A DNA stretch of 64,000 nucleotides from Minwuia thermotolerans. GTDB lineage: Bacteria > Pseudomonadota > Alphaproteobacteria > Minwuiales > Minwuiaceae. The notes under the pieces are model-generated. The model was given only the letters and a program-made list of their open reading frames with translations, searched no databases and was not told the origin of the DNA. Of the stretch, positions 42,848 through 52,355 are shown piece by piece; within the stretch, counting starts at the first letter, position 1; every line of letters starts with the position of its first letter. The position numbers and the translations under genes were made by a program. The stretch lies in the NCBI RefSeq assembly GCF_002924445.1, contig NZ_PIGG01000064.1, positions 62,001-126,000 of the forward strand. The letters are read 5' to 3'.

Positions 42848-44416
42848 ATGGCAATGAAGATCGGCGTTCCGAAGGAAGTGCACGACGGTGAGCGGCGTGT
42901 GGCGCTGACGCCGTCCGTCGCGCGGCAGATCGCGAAGCTCGGCTACAGCCTCGCCGTCGAGAGCGGCGCAGGCGAACATGCCGACTTCTCCGACGAGGCC
43001 TATCGCGAAGCCGGGGTCGAGGTGCTGGAGAGCGCCCGCGACGTCTGGGCCAGTTCCGACATCGTCCTGAAGGTGCGCGCGCCCGAGCAGCATCCGTCCG
43101 GCGTCCACGAGACCGAGATGCTGCGCGAGGGCCAGACCCTGATGAGCTTCGTCTGGCCGGCGCAGAATCCGGAACTGATGGAGAAGATGGCGGCCCGCAA
43201 GGCGAGCGTGATCGCCATGGACGCCGTGCCGCGCATCAGCCGGGCGCAGAAGCTGGACGCCCTGAGTTCGATGGCCAACATCGCCGGCTATCGCGCCGTC
43301 GTCGAGGCCGCCAACCATTTCGGCCGCTTCTTCACCGGCCAGATCACCGCCGCGGGCAAGGTGCCGCCGGCCAAGGTCATGGTCATCGGCGCCGGCGTCG
43401 CCGGTCTCGCCGCGATCGGCGCAGCGCGCGGCCTGGGCGCGGTCGTCCGCGCCTTCGACACCCGCCCCGAAGTCAGGGAGCAGATCGAAAGCATGGGCGC
43501 GGAGTTTCTCGAACTCGACTTCGAGGAGGAAGGCTCCGGTCAGGGCGGTTACGCCAAGGAAATGTCGAAGGAGTTCATTGACGCCGAGATGGCGCTGTTC
43601 CGCGAGCAGTGCGCCGACGTCGATATCGTCATCACCACCGCCCTGATCCCGGGCAAGCCGGCGCCGAAGCTGATCCTTGCCGACATGGTGGAAACCCTGA
43701 AGCCGGGCTCGGTCATCGTCGATCTGGCCGCCGAGCAGGGCGGAAACTGCGAACTGACGGAACCGGGTCAGGTGGTGGTCCGTCATGGCGTCACCATCAT
43801 CGGTCTGGTCGATCTGCCCAGCCGTCTGGCGGCGCAGTCGAGCCAGCTCTACGCCTCCAACCTGCGGCACTTCCTGGACGACCTGACGCCGGCGAAGGAC
43901 GGGCAGCCCAACCACAACATGGACGACGTGGTCATCCGCGGCGCGACCGTGATCAAGGACGGCGAGATCACCTGGCCGCCGCCGGCCGTCGAGGTCGCGG
44001 CGAAACCGAAGGCTGCGGCGCCATTGCCGAAACCGGAGGCCAAACCCGAGAAGAAGCGGCCGGGGGCGGGATCGCTTGTCGCCATGGCGGCGGGCGCCCT
44101 CGCGCTGCTCGGACTGGGGACCGTGGCGCCGGCCGACTTCATGGCCCATCTCACGGTCTTCGTGCTGGCCTGTTTCGTCGGCTATCAGGTGATCTGGAAC
44201 GTCACACCGGCGCTGCACACGCCGCTGATGTCGGTCACCAACGCCATCAGCGGCATCATCGTCATCGGCGCCCTGCTCCAGGTTTCCAGCCCGTCATGGA
44301 TCGTGACGGCGCTGGCCTTCGTCGCGGTGCTGATCGCCACCATCAACATCTGCGGCGGGTTCTGGGTAACCCAGCGCATGCTCGGCATGTTCCGCAAGGA
44401 CGAGGCGAAGGAGTAG
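42848..44416 (+). CDS. pntA: NAD(P) transhydrogenase alpha subunit, unsplit
   Basis: A 522-residue protein combining the NAD(H)-binding domain I ([66 protein letters not shown]; the mobile-loop region and [12 protein letters not shown]) with a C-terminal membrane part of four helices ([16 protein letters not shown]..., [16 protein letters not shown]...). With PntB it couples hydride transfer from NADH to NADP+ to proton entry. Many alphaproteobacteria split this gene into pntAA and pntAB; here it is one. GGAGGGG lies 8 bases before the ATG at 42848. Confidence 0.94.
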   Translation: MAMKIGVPKEVHDGERRVALTPSVARQIAKLGYSLAVESGAGEHADFSDEAYREAGVEVLESARDVWASSDIVLKVRAPEQHPSGVHETEMLREGQTLMSFVWPAQNPELMEKMAARKASVIAMDAVPRISRAQKLDALSSMANIAGYRAVVEAANHFGRFFTGQITAAGKVPPAKVMVIGAGVAGLAAIGAARGLGAVVRAFDTRPEVREQIESMGAEFLELDFEEEGSGQGGYAKEMSKEFIDAEMALFREQCADVDIVITTALIPGKPAPKLILADMVETLKPGSVIVDLAAEQGGNCELTEPGQVVVRHGVTIIGLVDLPSRLAAQSSQLYASNLRHFLDDLTPAKDGQPNHNMDDVVIRGATVIKDGEITWPPPAVEVAAKPKAAAPLPKPEAKPEKKRPGAGSLVAMAAGALALLGLGTVAPADFMAHLTVFVLACFVGYQVIWNVTPALHTPLMSVTNAISGIIVIGALLQVSSPSWIVTALAFVAVLIATINICGGFWVTQRMLGMFRKDEAKE

Positions 44417-44422
44417 AGACCC

Positions 44423-45808
44423 ATGGCTCAAGGGCTCGTTACCGTCGCCTATATCGCGGCGAGCATCCTGTTCATCCTCGCGCTGGGGGGCCTGTCGAAG
44501 CAGGAAACCGCGCGCCGGGGCAACATCTACGGCATCGTCGGCATGGCGATCGCCATCATCGCAACCATCGCCGCGCCGCAGGTCGCGAACTACGCGGTGA
44601 TCGCGCCGGCAATGATCATCGGCGCGATCATCGGCGTCTACGTCGCCCGCCGCGTCGCCATGACCGGCATGCCGCAGCTGGTCGCCATGCTGCACAGCTT
44701 CGTCGGTCTCGCCGCCGTGCTGGTGGGCATCGGCAGCTATATCGATCCGAACAACGTCTTCATCGGCGTCGAGAAGACCATCCACGAGGTGGAGATCTTC
44801 GTCGGCGTCTTCATCGGCGCGATAACGTTCACCGGATCGATCATCGCCTACGGCAAGCTGGATGGCCGGATATCCGGCAAGCCGCTGATGCTGCCATTCC
44901 GCCACGGGCTGAACCTGATCGCCGTACTGATCTGCATCTGGCTGGGCTACATGTTCCTGGGCGTCGAGGATCATGGCGGGGTCTGGGCGCTGCTGATCAT
45001 GGCCGTAATCGCCTTCATCGTCGGCGCGCACCTGATCATGGGCATCGGCGGGGCCGACATGCCCGTCGTCGTCTCCATGCTGAACAGCTATTCCGGCTGG
45101 GCTGCGGCGGCGACCGGCTTCATGCTGGGCAACGACCTGCTGATCGTCACCGGCGCGCTGGTGGGCTCCTCGGGCGCGATCCTGTCGTACATCATGTGCC
45201 GGGCGATGAACCGTCACTTCGTTTCGGTCATCCTGGGCGGCTTCGGCACCGCGGGCGGCGCGTCCGCCGACGTCGAGGGCGAGACGGTGGCGACCAGCCA
45301 CGACAACGTCGCCGAGATGCTGACAGAAGCCAACGAAGTCATCATCATCCCGGGCTACGGCATGGCCGTGGCGCAGGCGCAGGGCACGGTCTCCGAGATC
45401 ACCCGGCGGCTGCGGGCGAAGAACGTCAACGTGCGCTTCGCCATCCACCCGGTCGCGGGCCGTCTGCCCGGCCACATGAACGTGCTGCTGGCCGAGGCCA
45501 AGGTGCCCTACGACATCGTGCTGGAGATGGACGAGATCAACGAGGACTTCCCGAAGACGGACGTCGTTCTGGTGATCGGCGCCAATGACATCGTCAACCC
45601 GGCCGCCCAGGACGATCCCAACAGCCCCATCGCCGGCATGCCGGTGCTGGAATGCTGGAAGGCGCGGACCACGGTGGTGCTGAAGCGCTCCATGGCCACC
45701 GGCTATGCCGGCGTCGACAACCCGCTGTTCTACAAGGACAACACGCGGATGCTGTTCGGCGACGCCAAGGAGAGCCTCGACATGGTGCTGTCCAGGCTGG
45801 AGAGCTGA
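44423..45808 (+). CDS. pntB: NAD(P) transhydrogenase beta subunit
   Basis: A 461-residue partner of PntA with about nine transmembrane helices and a C-terminal NADP(H)-binding domain III ([104 protein letters not shown]). Length matches the E. coli subunit. It starts 6 bases after pntA. Its stop codon directly abuts the stop of the convergent kinase gene, with no spacer. Confidence 0.95.
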   Translation: MAQGLVTVAYIAASILFILALGGLSKQETARRGNIYGIVGMAIAIIATIAAPQVANYAVIAPAMIIGAIIGVYVARRVAMTGMPQLVAMLHSFVGLAAVLVGIGSYIDPNNVFIGVEKTIHEVEIFVGVFIGAITFTGSIIAYGKLDGRISGKPLMLPFRHGLNLIAVLICIWLGYMFLGVEDHGGVWALLIMAVIAFIVGAHLIMGIGGADMPVVVSMLNSYSGWAAAATGFMLGNDLLIVTGALVGSSGAILSYIMCRAMNRHFVSVILGGFGTAGGASADVEGETVATSHDNVAEMLTEANEVIIIPGYGMAVAQAQGTVSEITRRLRAKNVNVRFAIHPVAGRLPGHMNVLLAEAKVPYDIVLEMDEINEDFPKTDVVLVIGANDIVNPAAQDDPNSPIAGMPVLECWKARTTVVLKRSMATGYAGVDNPLFYKDNTRMLFGDAKESLDMVLSRLES

Positions 45809-47149
45809 TCAGACGCGGCCCATCCGGATCGTGACCCGGAGGCCCCCCAGCGGCGAGGGCGTCAGTTCCAGCGAGCCGCCATAGCTCTGCACGATGTCCT
45901 GGGCCAGGGTCAGACCCAGCCCCGTCAGTCCCGGCGCGCCGTCGAGGCTCTGGCCGCGCGACAGCGCCTGGCGGACCTGTGCGGGCTTGAGGCCCGGCCC
46001 GTCGTCGTCGACCTGGACGACGTCCCCGGTCCCGTTGGCGAAGGCGCTGACGTGGATCGAGCGCTCGGCGTGGCGCGCGGCGTTGTCCAGCAGGTTGCCC
46101 AGAACGTCGTAGAGATCGGCCTCCTCGAGCGGCAGGCGGAAGGCGTCCGGAGCGGAAATTTCCAGCGCGACACCGGCTTCGTCGAGCCGGGGACCCAGTA
46201 CCCGCGCGATCCCGTCGAGCACCGGGCCGACCTCGGTGGCGGCGTTGCGGTGGGCGCCCCCGGCGGACCGGGCCAGGGCGAGGTGCAGGTTGACCTGCCG
46301 CAGCGCCTGGTCGGCCTGGGTCCGGACCAGTTCGGACGGCACCCGGTCGTCGCTCTCGGCGGCCTGGATCATCACGGCCAGCGGGGTCTTCAGCGAATGG
46401 GCCAGTCCCGCCGCCTGGTCGCGCGCGCGTGCGAGAAGCCGGTTCTGCGCCGCCTTGAGGGCGTTGACCTCCTGCGCCGCGGGGGCGATCTCGGCCGGCA
46501 CTTCCTCGCTCAGCTCCTCGCGCTCCCCATTGCGCAGCGCCTTGATTTCGCCGGCGAAGCGCCGCATCGAGCGCAGGCTCATGAAGCCCAGCACCGAGAC
46601 CGCGAGCACCGCAAGCACACCCTCGGCGATCATGGCGCCGGTGGCGAGACGGGTCATCAGCCGGCCGATCCGGTCGTAGTCGGCGGTGTCGGTGGCCACC
46701 TGCACCAGAAAGTCACCCTCGGGCCGGCTCACACGGCCGATCCAGATCCTGAGGCGCTGGTCCAGCGGGCCGGTGGCGAAGCCGAAGCCCGACGCTCCGT
46801 CGGGTACCGCTGCCGCAGGCAGCGCGGTGTCCCACAAGGAACGCGAGCGCAGCGGCTCACCGTCGCCGGCGAGCGGGCGCACCTGCCAGTAGGCGCCAGA
46901 GAAGATCTCGGCGAACTGGGGTGGACCGATACTCTCGCCCGCTCGGATGGCGGCGAGATCCTGCTCGCGCAGATCGTGGACGATGTGATCGGCGAGACGG
47001 CCGAGTTCCCGGTCCCTGAGGCCGTCCAGTTCCCGTTCCAGCAGACGGGCGCCGATCCAGGCCGACACCGCGGTGACCAGCAGCACCCCGGCGACCGAAA
47101 GCAGGATCATGCGCCGGGTGAGGGACGGCCGGCGGGCCGCTGCCGTCAT
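45809..47149 (-). CDS. PhoQ-like sensor histidine kinase
   Basis: A 446-residue membrane kinase. There are two transmembrane helices (about 14-35 and 172-192) around a 135-residue periplasmic sensor, a HAMP-like stretch (AGEIKALRNGEREELSEEVPAEIAPAAQEVNAL), an H-box AGLAHSLKTPLAVMI of the PhoQ type, N-box LLDNAARHA, G1 VDDDGPGLKP and G2 GLTGLGLTLAQDIV. It overlaps the regulator gene by ATGA. It is probably triggered by an envelope or cation signal, as the PepSY genes upstream suggest, but the ligand is unknown. Confidence 0.9.
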   Translation of the reverse strand: MTAAARRPSLTRRMILLSVAGVLLVTAVSAWIGARLLERELDGLRDRELGRLADHIVHDLREQDLAAIRAGESIGPPQFAEIFSGAYWQVRPLAGDGEPLRSRSLWDTALPAAAVPDGASGFGFATGPLDQRLRIWIGRVSRPEGDFLVQVATDTADYDRIGRLMTRLATGAMIAEGVLAVLAVSVLGFMSLRSMRRFAGEIKALRNGEREELSEEVPAEIAPAAQEVNALKAAQNRLLARARDQAAGLAHSLKTPLAVMIQAAESDDRVPSELVRTQADQALRQVNLHLALARSAGGAHRNAATEVGPVLDGIARVLGPRLDEAGVALEISAPDAFRLPLEEADLYDVLGNLLDNAARHAERSIHVSAFANGTGDVVQVDDDGPGLKPAQVRQALSRGQSLDGAPGLTGLGLTLAQDIVQSYGGSLELTPSPLGGLRVTIRMGRV

Positions 47150-47820
47150 TCGGCCGGTCCGGGATCGGGGCGGAAGGAATATCCCAGGCCGCGGATGGTC
47201 TCGATCCAGTGACGGCCGATCTTGCGCCGGATGCGGCTGATCAGGACCTCGGCGCCGTTGGAGGTTGTCTCCGAGTTCTCGTCCTGGACGTGATCGATGA
47301 TCTGCGACTGGGACATGACGCGTCCGGCATTGTGGGCCAGGTAGCTCAGGATCTTGTATTCCTGACCGGTCAGCCGGACGTCCTGGCCACCGATGAAGAC
47401 GCGTTGTGCGGTGGTGTCGATCTCGAGGTCGCCGAAGGTGAGGACGGAAACGCCCTTGCCGGCGGCGCGGCGGATTTGCGCGCGGATCCGCGCCAGCAGT
47501 TCTTCCTGATGGAACGGCTTGGTGACGTAGTCGTCGGCCCCGGCGTCCATGCCGGCTACCTTCTCGCGCCAGCCGTCCCGCGCGGTCAGCAGCAACACCG
47601 GCGTCGTCACCCCCTTCCGCCGCCAGTTCTTCAGCAGGCTGACGCCGTCCAGGCCAGGCAGGTTCACGTCCAGCAGCACCAGGTCATAGGGCGCGACATC
47701 CATGCGGATATCGGCCTCGTCGGCGTCTTCGGCGGTATCGACGGCATAGGCGACGCGCTGCAGGGTCGACTTCAGCCCCTCCCTGAGGGAGGCCTCGTCC
47801 TCGACGACAAGTATCCGCAT
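47146..47820 (-). CDS. PhoP-like OmpR-family response regulator
   Basis: A 224-residue regulator: MRILVVEDEASLREGLKSTLQ, phospho-acceptor in LVLLDVNLPGLDGVSLL, switch residues LLTARDGW and VTKPFHQEELLARI, and a winged helix (VRLTGQEYKILSYLAHNAGRVMSQSQIIDHVQ...NGAEVLISRIRRKIGRHWIETIRGLGYSF) of the PhoP/QseB kind. It lies in an operon with two PepSY-type genes upstream and its kinase downstream. The 11-bp repeat array before the operon is a likely autoregulatory site. Confidence 0.92.
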   Translation of the reverse strand: MRILVVEDEASLREGLKSTLQRVAYAVDTAEDADEADIRMDVAPYDLVLLDVNLPGLDGVSLLKNWRRKGVTTPVLLLTARDGWREKVAGMDAGADDYVTKPFHQEELLARIRAQIRRAAGKGVSVLTFGDLEIDTTAQRVFIGGQDVRLTGQEYKILSYLAHNAGRVMSQSQIIDHVQDENSETTSNGAEVLISRIRRKIGRHWIETIRGLGYSFRPDPGPAE

Positions 47821-47824
47821 GGTC

Positions 47825-48187
47825 CTACCTTCCCTGGCTCACACGTCCGGTCCGGGCGTCGGCGATCAGCCGTTGCAGCCGGCCGTCCGGATAGCGCCAC
47901 ATGATGACATAGCGGCCGTCCGCGTACTGGATCTGCTCGGCCTGCCCGCCCTCGCTCTGCTGGATGCGCCGGAGTATCTGAGACAGCGGCAGTTCGTCCG
48001 CCTTCCGCCGGCCGTTCTCGGCGCGCCGCTCCCAGGGGTTGCCGCCGCCGCGCCGTTCGGGCTCGGCGAAGCGCTCCGCGAACCCCCGTGCGGGCGAATG
48101 GCGGCCGTCGTCAGGCTTCGCGAACCCGGTCCCGCCCGCCGCGAGGGCGGCGAGCAAGGCCAGCGCGAATGTGAGACTGCGGTGCAA
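47825..48187 (-). CDS. Exported single-PepSY-domain protein
   Basis: A 120-residue protein from TTG 48187 (AGAGAGG about 6 bases upstream). It has a signal peptide MHRSLTFALALLAALAAGGTGFA, a basic linker, and a C-terminal PepSY-like module (LPLSQILRRIQQSEGGQAEQIQYADGRYVIMWRYPDGRLQRLIADARTGRV). PepSY proteins in such operons are thought to modulate a kinase or protease in the periplasm. Only 4 bases separate it from the regulator gene. Confidence 0.82.
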   Translation of the reverse strand: MHRSLTFALALLAALAAGGTGFAKPDDGRHSPARGFAERFAEPERRGGGNPWERRAENGRRKADELPLSQILRRIQQSEGGQAEQIQYADGRYVIMWRYPDGRLQRLIADARTGRVSQGR

Positions 48188-48205
48188 TGTACGCCTCTCT
48201 CTTCG

Positions 48206-48919
48206 TCAGGGTCCGACGTCGCGCGGATTCTCGCGGCGGCGTTCGTCGCCTCGCCGCCGGTCGTCGTCATCGTCGCTGTTCCGGACGATAATATCCAGTC
48301 CGCCCCTGCGCCTTTCAAGGTGGTCGGCGTCCCGGTCCCGGTGGCCGAAGCGGGAGCCATGAGGCCCGCGGGCGTAGTCGACATCCTCGATGCGGCCCGT
48401 GAAGCGGTCGACCTTGACCGTGACGGGGCCGTGCGCTCGGCTGAAGCCCCGGACCTCGTAGACGCGGCCGCGCGGCGCGATGGCGTTGACCCGCATGGGC
48501 AGCCGGGCGGTGGCGATGTCGGCGGCGCGCCCGGCCGAGATACCCCGGTGGCGACGTGCCCGGCGGTCGTGGCCGAAGTCGACGTCGATGATCTTGCCTG
48601 TGAAGCGGTGCACCGACACGGAAACGGGACCCCGTCGGGTCATGCCGTGAACGACGAAGGCGCGGCCGGTGCGGTCGACGGAGCGGACCCGCATCGGCAC
48701 GCGGGCGTTGGCGATGCGGACGGCGCGGCGCGGCGTGATCAGGCGGCGGTCGGTGCGGTCGTCGTGGCGCTCCAGACCCGGAATGCCGAGGCGGATTTCG
48801 AAGTCGACTTCCGCGGCCTCGGCCAGGGCCGGTACGGGAGGGGGCTGCGATGGTGCGGCGGACGCGCCGCCGGCGAGGCCGAGACCCAGAAGGATCGCGA
48901 GGGACTTCAGCGGTTTCAT
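48206..48919 (-). CDS. Exported protein with two PepSY-like repeats
   Basis: A 237-residue protein with a signal peptide (MKPLKSLAILLGLGLAGGASA). Two homologous segments of about 57 residues are visible: ITPRRAVRIANARVPMRVRSVDRTGR...VHRFTGKIIDVDFG and ISAGRAADIATARLPMRVNAIAPRGR...VDRFTGRIEDVDYA. Each ends in the strand pattern of PepSY modules. The tail is highly charged (NSDDDDDRRRGDERRREN), which could bind cations. It opens the four-gene leftward operon, with AAGGAG 8 bases before the ATG. Its role in sensing is inferred. Confidence 0.72.
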   Translation of the reverse strand: MKPLKSLAILLGLGLAGGASAAPSQPPPVPALAEAAEVDFEIRLGIPGLERHDDRTDRRLITPRRAVRIANARVPMRVRSVDRTGRAFVVHGMTRRGPVSVSVHRFTGKIIDVDFGHDRRARRHRGISAGRAADIATARLPMRVNAIAPRGRVYEVRGFSRAHGPVTVKVDRFTGRIEDVDYARGPHGSRFGHRDRDADHLERRRGGLDIIVRNSDDDDDRRRGDERRRENPRDVGP

Positions 48920-48991
48920 GGCGAATTCTCCTTCTTCCCGTCTTGTCGGCAGGGAGAATGGCCATCGCGCCTGAACCCCCTTCCAACCGAC

Positions 48992-49020
48992 GGTTCATTC
49001 TCGGTTCAGACGGGGCTCAG
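48992..49020. promoter_or_regulatory. Three 11-bp direct repeats before the PepSY/TCS operon
   Basis: TTCAT (48994), TTCAG (49005) and CTCAG (49016) recur at exact 11-base steps; the first two are embedded in GGTTCA-TTCTC-GGTTCA. This is the 6+5 direct-repeat geometry of PhoP-type boxes. A further GGTTCA is on the opposite strand at 48972-48977. The array is about 75-100 bases before the first PepSY gene and about 130 before the divergent thiolase gene. Confidence 0.6.
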
Positions 49021-49147
49021 AACTCGGCCGACGGCTGGCTGCATGGCCGCCGTGCCCGCCGGCGCAAGGCGGGTTCCCTATTCGCTGCGGCCGATCTAGG
49101 TTTCGCAGCGAAACGTGATCCGAGACGGCAACCGGGAGGATATCGCC

Positions 49148-50353
49148 ATGGCCGAAGCTTTCGTCTGCGAGGCGGCGCGCACGCCGTTCGGCAGGTTCGG
49201 CGGGGCGCTGAAGTCGGTCCGGGCGGACGATCTGGCTGCGCATCCGATCGCGACGCTGGTGCAGCGGAATGCTGGCGTCGACTGGGAGGCGCTGGACGAC
49301 GTGATCTACGGCTGCGCCAATCAGGCCGGCGAGGACAACCGCAACGTGGCCCGCATGGCGCTGCTGCTGGCCGGACTGCCCCAGTCCGTGCCGGGCTCCA
49401 CGGTCAACCGGCTCTGCGGTTCCTCAATGGACGCCGTCGGCACCGCCGCCCGAGCCATCAAGGCCGGCGACGCCGGTTTCATGATCGCCGGCGGCGTCGA
49501 GAGCATGACCCGTGCGCCCTTCGTCATGGGCAAGGCGGAGACGGCCTTTTCGCGCTCGGCGGACATCTACGACACGACGATCGGCTGGCGCTTCGTCAAT
49601 CCGAAGATGAAGAAGCAGTTCGGCATCGATTCCATGCCGGAGACGGCCGAGAACGTCGCCGAGGAATTTCAGGTCAAGCGCAAGGACCAGGACGCCTTCG
49701 CCGCCCGCAGCCAGCAGCGCGCCGCGAAGGCGCAGAAGGATGGGATTTTCGCCGAGGAAATCGCGCCGGTCACGATCCCGCAGCGCAAGGGCGACGCCAT
49801 CGTTGTCGAGCATGACGAGCATATCCGCGGCGAAACCACGGTCGAGAGCCTGGCGAAACTGCCGACGCCGTTCCGCGAAGGCGGCACCGTCACCGCCGGC
49901 AACGCCTCCGGCGTCAATGACGGCGCCTGCGCCATGTTCGTGGCCAGCGAGGCGGCGGCGGCGAAGCACGGGCTGACGCCCCGGGCGCGCATCCTGGGCA
50001 TGGCGACCGCTGGCGTCGCGCCGCGGATCATGGGCATCGGTCCGGCCCCGGCGTCGCAGAAGGTGCTGGAGAAGGTCGGCCTGAGCATTGCCGACATGGA
50101 CGTGATAGAGCTGAACGAGGCCTTCGCCGCGCAGGCGCTGGCGGTGACGCGCCAGCTCGGCCTGCCCGACGACGCCGATCACGTGAATCCCCATGGCGGC
50201 GCCATTGCGCTGGGCCATCCGCTCGGCGCCTCCGGTTCGCGGCTGGTGCTGACCGCGGTGAATCAGCTTCACCGCACCGGCGGGCGTTACGCGCTCTGCA
50301 CCATGTGCATCGGCGTCGGCCAGGGCATCGCCGTGGTGCTGGAACGCGTGTGA
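49148..50353 (+). CDS. pcaF: Beta-ketoadipyl-CoA-type thiolase
   Basis: A 401-residue thiolase, the length typical of PcaF. The nucleophilic Cys is in VNRLCGSSMDAVGTAARAI, the His in NPHGGAIALGHPLGASGSRL, and the second Cys in ALCTMCIGVGQG. PcaF cleaves beta-ketoadipyl-CoA to succinyl-CoA and acetyl-CoA at the end of aromatic ring breakdown; an acetyl-CoA acetyltransferase of fatty-acid metabolism cannot be excluded because no other pca genes are nearby. I start at ATG 49148 behind GGGAGG; the frame from 49115 adds unsupported residues. Confidence 0.8.
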   Translation: MAEAFVCEAARTPFGRFGGALKSVRADDLAAHPIATLVQRNAGVDWEALDDVIYGCANQAGEDNRNVARMALLLAGLPQSVPGSTVNRLCGSSMDAVGTAARAIKAGDAGFMIAGGVESMTRAPFVMGKAETAFSRSADIYDTTIGWRFVNPKMKKQFGIDSMPETAENVAEEFQVKRKDQDAFAARSQQRAAKAQKDGIFAEEIAPVTIPQRKGDAIVVEHDEHIRGETTVESLAKLPTPFREGGTVTAGNASGVNDGACAMFVASEAAAAKHGLTPRARILGMATAGVAPRIMGIGPAPASQKVLEKVGLSIADMDVIELNEAFAAQALAVTRQLGLPDDADHVNPHGGAIALGHPLGASGSRLVLTAVNQLHRTGGRYALCTMCIGVGQGIAVVLERV

Positions 50354-50459
50354 CCTGATTGCCCCTGCGGCGACGCGGGTTGCGCCGGGCGAGTCTTTCG
50401 GCTCAAAATCCTTCCAACGAGACGCGGTCGAACAAAAGAACCGCCTCAGGGAGGTAACG

Positions 50460-50513
50460 ATGATGTCCAGGGCTGGTCCGGCCGCGCGCCGAACCAACGG
50501 GGCGGGTACGTGA
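50460..50513 (+). CDS. 17-residue ORF where a binding-protein gene is expected
   Basis: A strong GGGAGG is followed 6 bases later by ATGATG and a frame of 17 codons (MMSRAGPAARRTNGAGT). Its TGA (50511-50513) overlaps the GTG start (50510) of the permease gene, which has no ribosome site of its own. It is either a leader peptide that couples translation to the permease or the fused ends of a deleted binding-protein gene. No similarity to a signal peptide or known leader is seen. Confidence 0.4.
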   Translation: MMSRAGPAARRTNGAGT

Positions 50514-51463
50514 ACTTCGTCGCGCGCAAGCTGCTGCGCCTTGTCGGCGTGGTGTTCGCCGTCTCCGTCCTGACATTCCTGATGATCAGCCTGCTGCCCG
50601 GCGACGTGGCCTATGCCATCGCCGGCGAGGACGCGACCCTGGAAGAGATCAATCAGATCCGCGAGGAACTGGGCCTCAACGATCCGCTGCCGATCCGCTA
50701 TCTGGAATGGATCGGCAATTGCCTCACCGGCGATTTCGGCGCGAGCATCCGCACCGGCGAGCCGGTGCTGGAAGCAATCTTCGCCCGCCTGCCGGTGACG
50801 CTGGAACTGATGGTCCTGTCGCAGATCATCGCCGTTCTGCTGGCGATACCGCTGGGACTCTACTCGGCGTACCGGGCCAACACCGCACGGGACAAGGCGA
50901 TCACAACGATCGGCTTCGTCTTCGTCTCTGTGCCGAATTTCGTCTTCGGTCTGATCCTGATCTATGTCTTCGCCCTGCAACTCGATCTGCTGCCGGCCAC
51001 CGATTATCAGCGCATCTCCGACGGCCTGTGGGCGAACCTGCGTTCGATGATCCTGCCGGCGCTGGCCATCGCGGCCGCCGAATGGGTGGTGCTGATGCGG
51101 GTGCTGCGCTCCGACATGATCGGCGTGCTGCGCGAGGACTACATCGCCATGGCGCGCTCCAAGGGCCTGCCGCCGGCGAGCGTGCTGTTCCGCCATGCGC
51201 TCCGGCCGGCCTCCTTCACCCTGCTGACGATCCTCGGGCTGCAGGTCGCCAACGTGATGAGCGGCGCGCTGGTCATCGAGACGCTGTTCGCGCTGCCCGG
51301 GCTGGGGCGGCTGCTGGTGGAGAACATCTTCGCGCGCGACTTCATGATGGTGCAGGGCTGCGTGCTGTTCATCGCGGTGTTCTACACGGTGATCAACTTC
51401 ACCGTGGACATGCTCTACGCTGCCATAGATCCGCGCGTCAGGGTCGAGCGCGGTCATGGCTGA
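50510..51463 (+). CDS. Peptide/nickel-type ABC permease, DppB family
   Basis: A 317-residue permease from GTG 50510: N-terminal helix NFVARKLLRLVGVVFAVSVLTFLMISLLPGD, the family's periplasmic segment (EEINQIREELGLNDPLPIRYLEWI...GDFGASIRTGEPV), and the EAA loop YIAMARSKGLPPASVLFRHALRPA. It works with the following DppC, DppD and DppF-like subunits to import peptides or similar solutes. No binding-protein gene is present upstream or downstream, which is unusual for this class. It overlaps the next permease gene by 8 bases. Confidence 0.88.
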   Translation: MNFVARKLLRLVGVVFAVSVLTFLMISLLPGDVAYAIAGEDATLEEINQIREELGLNDPLPIRYLEWIGNCLTGDFGASIRTGEPVLEAIFARLPVTLELMVLSQIIAVLLAIPLGLYSAYRANTARDKAITTIGFVFVSVPNFVFGLILIYVFALQLDLLPATDYQRISDGLWANLRSMILPALAIAAAEWVVLMRVLRSDMIGVLREDYIAMARSKGLPPASVLFRHALRPASFTLLTILGLQVANVMSGALVIETLFALPGLGRLLVENIFARDFMMVQGCVLFIAVFYTVINFTVDMLYAAIDPRVRVERGHG

Positions 51464-52355
51464 GGCCGTCGAGGAAGTCGCCCTGCGGCCGCGGCGACGG
51501 CGCCTTGGCCTCGCCTTCTGGCTTTCGGTGGTCTGGCTGAGCCTGATGTGTCTCGGCGCCCTGACGGCGGATTTCCTTCCCGTGGCGCAGCACGACAGCA
51601 TGGATTTTCTCTCGCCTGCCGCGCCGCCGGGCGCCGTCGGCGAACAGGCGCTTCAGGGCTCGGAGGAATTCGTCGAATACACCTACTGGCTGGGCGCGGA
51701 CAATCTCGGCCGGGACATTCTCTCGCGCCTGCTGAAGGGCAGCCAGACCTCGCTGATGATCGGCCTGCTGGCGCCGCTGATCGGCCTGCTGATCGGCGGC
51801 ACGCTGGGCATGACCGCCGGTTACTACCGGGGCTGGATCGAGGCCGCGGTCGTCGCCGGCATCGACGTCATCCTTGCCTTTCCGGCGCTGGTGCTGCTGA
51901 CCGCCGTGATCTTCTACGCCGGGGCGACGATCCCCAACGTCATCATATCGCTGGGCTTTCTGTCGGTGCCGGCCTTCACCCGCGTCGCCCGCGCAACGAC
52001 GCTCTCCTTCGCCCAGCGCGAGTTCGTGCTGGCCGCCCGGGCCAGCGGGGCCAGCGACCTGCGCATCCTGGTGCGCGAACTGCTGCCCAACGTGCTGGTC
52101 CCGATGCTGGTCTATGGTCTGCTGGTGACGGCGGTGCTGATCGTGGTGGAGGGCGTGCTGAGCTTCCTGGGCCTCAGCGTCCAGGCGCCGGCCGTGTCCT
52201 GGGGCAATCTGATCGAATCGGGGCGCGACTATCTGCAGGAGGCGCCGCACATCACCTTCATCCCCGCCGGCGTGATGTGCCTGACGGTCCTGTCCTTCAA
52301 CCTGATCGGCGATCAGCTCCGCAATCTGGGCGACACCCGGGAGAGCCGGCTTTGA
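51456..52355 (+). CDS. Peptide/nickel-type ABC permease, DppC family
   Basis: A 299-residue permease with six helices: LAFWLSVVWLSLMCLGALTADFLP, YWLGADNLGRDILSRLLKGSQTSLMIGLLAP (the DppC hallmark), EAA loop FVLAARASGASDLRILVRELLPNVLVPM, and SVQAPAVSWGNLIESGRDYL near the end. It forms the channel with the DppB-type subunit. The stop overlaps a TTG start of the ATPase gene (TTGA). Confidence 0.9.
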   Translation: MAEAVEEVALRPRRRRLGLAFWLSVVWLSLMCLGALTADFLPVAQHDSMDFLSPAAPPGAVGEQALQGSEEFVEYTYWLGADNLGRDILSRLLKGSQTSLMIGLLAPLIGLLIGGTLGMTAGYYRGWIEAAVVAGIDVILAFPALVLLTAVIFYAGATIPNVIISLGFLSVPAFTRVARATTLSFAQREFVLAARASGASDLRILVRELLPNVLVPMLVYGLLVTAVLIVVEGVLSFLGLSVQAPAVSWGNLIESGRDYLQEAPHITFIPAGVMCLTVLSFNLIGDQLRNLGDTRESRL

